A DNA stretch of 64,000 nt from Polytrichum commune (Eukaryota; Streptophyta; Polytrichopsida; Polytrichales; Polytrichaceae), in NCBI GenBank assembly GCA_950295325.1, contig OX485807.1:10257001-10321000 (forward strand). The letters run 5' to 3'. Below the pieces are notes generated by a model, which was not told the DNA's origin, did no database searches, and saw only the letters and a program-made list of their open reading frames with translations. The position numbers and the translations under genes are program-made. This document shows positions 61,661-64,000 of this stretch, in pieces; position 1 is the first letter of the stretch, and every line of letters starts with the position of its first letter.

Positions 61661-62508
61661 CCCGCAGGTTACGGCAGGGCCGGGGGCAATCCCATCAAAC
61701 CCTAGAGCGCGCCCATGCGGGCTGCGTCTTTCTCTCGCCTTCGATCGAATTCGCTTTTGTGTTTTGTTGTTTCTTCTTTGTTGCGGTACCTGGGATATCT
61801 AACTTATGGCTATGGCAACCTCGCTCTCGCGCTAGGGTTTAGCAGAATCTGTTGCAATGTGGTCAGCCGTGCAGTATCCTTGAGGTTTTTGGCTCGGAGA
61901 GAGAGGGAAAGCGCAGGCCCAATGAATGGCGTCAAGTTTAGAGGCCCCGGAAGCTCTAGGGAGGAGGATGGAGAATCGTCTTGAGTAGATGGTAGGTAGC
62001 GAGGGTTTGGATCGCAAAGGAGTTTCGAGTTGTGTTGTGGATGCGGTGAAGTGCTGTGGTGGAGTGGAAAGGGTTTAGTGGCGGGGAGCTGCTGGAGGGG
62101 GGAGTGCGGAGAAATCGGTTTTCGTGAAGTGGATGCAGATTTGAGGAGCGACCAGGTAGTTAATGCGGGGTGAGTGAGGTGTGGATTGCGTGAGTGAAAT
62201 GCGACATGTATGAGTGCGCCGGGTTGCGTGTTGGAGCTGACCGAATGAAGGCATTGCAGTGAGTGTAGAGAGATTCTGGTGAAGTGAAAGTCCTTTGTGA
62301 AGAGGGATTTTGAGTCTGGTTTGTGTGTTGCTTGGGTGCAGATGAGGTACAAGGCAGGAGAATGCGTGTGTTTCAGGAACAATGACGGCTGGTGCAACAG
62401 TTCCATAGGAGGAGAAAGTTAGGGTGTCTGACGTCTGACGAGTAAGGAATTTTTTAACGAGGACTGCAAAAAAGAGGATCTCCACGGGAGCAGGCCTCCT
62501 CCGTGAAG
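61661..62508 (+). promoter_or_regulatory. Promoter and 5' leader of the auxilin-like gene
   Basis: GC-rich, purine-biased sequence leading to the ATG at 62509. It contains several upstream ATGs in short frames. Open frames on the minus strand here are composition artefacts. The transcription start cannot be placed. Confidence 0.5.
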
Positions 62509-63758
62509 ATGGAGGATTTTGCCCACATTCTGCAGAGGGACTACGGACTGAAGCCTGCAGGAAGAATGAACTCCCTGGACAAGAACAAGAGTGGGAGTGG
62601 CGGTGGGAATAATAGTGCTGGAAGGAATAATCAAACAGCTGCGCATGCTGCAGTGATTGCGACGGCGGCGGCGGCAGCAGCAGCAGGAGGTGGCGAGGAC
62701 GCTGCCGAGGCCTATTTCAGGGGAAGGAATGGGACGACACTCAAATCTGCAGCATTGGGGAGCTCGCCGGACGACTTCTACCATGTCAGCCATGCAAAGT
62801 AAGTGTGAACTTTCCTCGAAGAATGCTGATCGTTGCAATGTCTTGTTGATGTACACCCATGGTCTAAATAAAAGTGCTAAACGAAAGTCTTCTCAGTCTT
62901 CAAGTGGATGTGTTTTGGGGTGGAAGTTCATGGACGTTGAAATGGTTTTGTGTAGCATAAGGATCTGGTATTCCTATCTTGATTTGGTCTTATGCTTAGG
63001 GTAATGTTGCATGTAGTCTATACAACTAATGTGATTCAACTCACTATTAGCATTGAATGTCGGGATCCCATCTGGAATCTGTGGGGATGTACAGCAAGTC
63101 CTTGCATTATTTTACACTGATCTTGTCTCAAGTAATCTAGGTTGTGGATGAATCATGACATGCAACTCATAAGTACTGGCATCATCCTGATCTTCGAGAG
63201 CTACGAAGGTTTTGGGTTTTGACTCTGCAATTTGAAGTTAAATTAGTCCTTAGTTCTGAGTTTGGTATGAGATGATACTAGGGTGTTTTATACTTCTGTT
63301 TAAGATATTTAGACATTCGATGCAGAGATTTCTGTAGGTCATTCTCTTTTCTGCAGGGAGTTCTAGATAGAGGATTCTGTCTTGATGTTTAGGATCACAT
63401 CCTGAGCATGCTTACGTAATTGAGCTTGTTGATTGTATCTGGTTATCTCAATGCACTTTTGTGTGTCTCGCTTCATATTCGCACAAGAATCTACGTTCAT
63501 TGTCTTAATCTAACAAGATACAACATGGATTGGTTTGAATTATCAGAAACGGCAGTGCAGGAGGCATGGATGAAGCCTTTGGTGCGCCAAATTCAGGGTC
63601 TAGTTCTAGCTCCAGTTTTGGTGACTTACTGGGAGGGAGCCTGGGTCAGCAAGCAGCCAGATCAAGGACTCGAACAAGCAACAAGTCATTCAGTGAAGAT
63701 TTGGCCCAGGCCAAATTAAAACCAGCGGCTCAGTCTGTCCCAACTACCGAGGAGCTAG
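62509..63758 (+). CDS. Auxilin-like J-domain protein, N-terminal exons (partial)
   Basis: Exon 1 is 62509-62798 and ends in AA before GTAAGTG. Exon 2 is 63556-63758 and ends in G before GTAGGG; later exons lie beyond the window. The join reads AAT GCA GGA GGC ATG, giving HANAGGMDEAFG. The N-terminus EDFAHILQRDYGLKPAGRM follows the pattern of plant auxilin-like proteins, which open with an acidic F-x-x-LL-x-x-DFG-x-KPQGK segment, continue with low-complexity Gly/Ser/Ala and a DD-F-x-x-VF module, and end in a J domain that recruits Hsc70 to uncoat clathrin vesicles. Here the N-terminus is followed by a Gly/Asn/Ser linker, an alanine run (TAAAAAAAGGG), DDFYHVSHAK, then MDEAFGAPNSGSSSSSSFGD and LLGG. 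The ATG at 62509 is the first in frame with this N-terminus. The J domain is not visible, so identity rests on the N-terminal pattern alone. Confidence 0.6.
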
Positions 63759-64000
63759 GTAGGGATTAGCGCACTTGTCAGTGTTTGCTATTTTACACTT
63801 AAGTTGTCCTTATTCCTCATTGTGTGAACGTAGCTCTGCACAACTTTGTTGCCAATTCCACGCTTGGCTGGTTTCTGAAGAAGTACAGTTTCTTGCCCTC
63901 CTGATTTATAAATTAATGACTTCACGTTTATGATTTTGGAATAAACTAGTCCAAATCATCTCAATCGTGGTAAATAAGTAGAGGTGAATAAGTAAAGGAC
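63759..64000 (+). other. Start of intron 2 of the auxilin-like gene
   Basis: Begins GTAGGG and continues T-rich to the window end without an acceptor that resumes the frame. Confidence 0.5.

Noticed and set aside
61810-62406. 198-codon minus-strand open frame upstream of the auxilin-like gene
   Set aside because: Low-complexity Ser/Pro/Leu content that mirrors the purine-rich leader of the plus-strand gene; no motif.
1-64000. CRISPR array, bacterial operon or prophage content
   Set aside because: No regularly spaced short direct repeats, no bacterial-type gene clusters, and clear introns in both host genes; the methyltransferase fossil is the only bacterial-type domain and is itself broken up like a nuclear pseudogene.

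Overview
This is nuclear DNA of a land plant. It holds two host genes separated by long AT-rich stretches full of decayed transposable elements. The first gene is a complete, intron-rich PIEZO mechanosensitive channel gene (plus strand, 17103-31332). The second is the 5' end of an auxilin-like J-domain protein gene (plus strand, from 62509, running off the right edge). Short GT-AG introns, plant-type Copia, L1-type LINE, CACTA, hAT, MULE and Harbinger remnants, and a PIEZO more like plant than animal forms all point to a plant. Introns of about 100-760 bp, and the fossil moss-like DDE transposase and amino-methyltransferase, make me lean towards a bryophyte or other spore-bearing plant. That lean is weak inference.

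Layout. 1-3352: minus-strand Ty1/Copia element cut by the left edge, with 5' LTR, tRNA-Met primer site, gag, and a frameshifted pol whose integrase has lost its catalytic glutamate. 3353-15430: intergenic DNA with a DDE transposase fossil (6484-8740), inverted repeats and copies of small repeat families. 15440-17102: GC-rich promoter and 5' leader of PIEZO. 17103-31332: PIEZO, 22 coding exons whose lengths sum to 7707 nt, or 2568 residues. 31333-44100: 3' region, then gene-poor DNA with MITEs and dispersed repeats. 44105-51520: a graveyard of coding remnants: L1-type LINE reverse transcriptase, a beta-class amino-methyltransferase-like gene, a possible Myb/SANT-like fragment, hAT C-terminus and CACTA (TNP2-like) transposase. 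53978-57366: structurally clear non-autonomous elements: a long-TIR MULE-type foldback with target duplication, a Harbinger-type MITE and a TA-flanked MITE. 61130-61660: GC-rich block with four spaced copies of a CGGATATC-centred motif. 61660-63758: leader and first two coding exons of the auxilin-like gene.

The two host genes are not functionally linked in any way I can see: PIEZO is a membrane ion channel, and auxilin-like proteins uncoat clathrin-coated vesicles. The most unusual item is the decayed methyltransferase at about 45252-46124, whose motif order is the circularly permuted order of beta-class bacterial-type DNA N4/N6 methyltransferases. Exon boundaries were placed by eye from splice consensus, reading frame and recalled PIEZO family similarity; no alignment was run.
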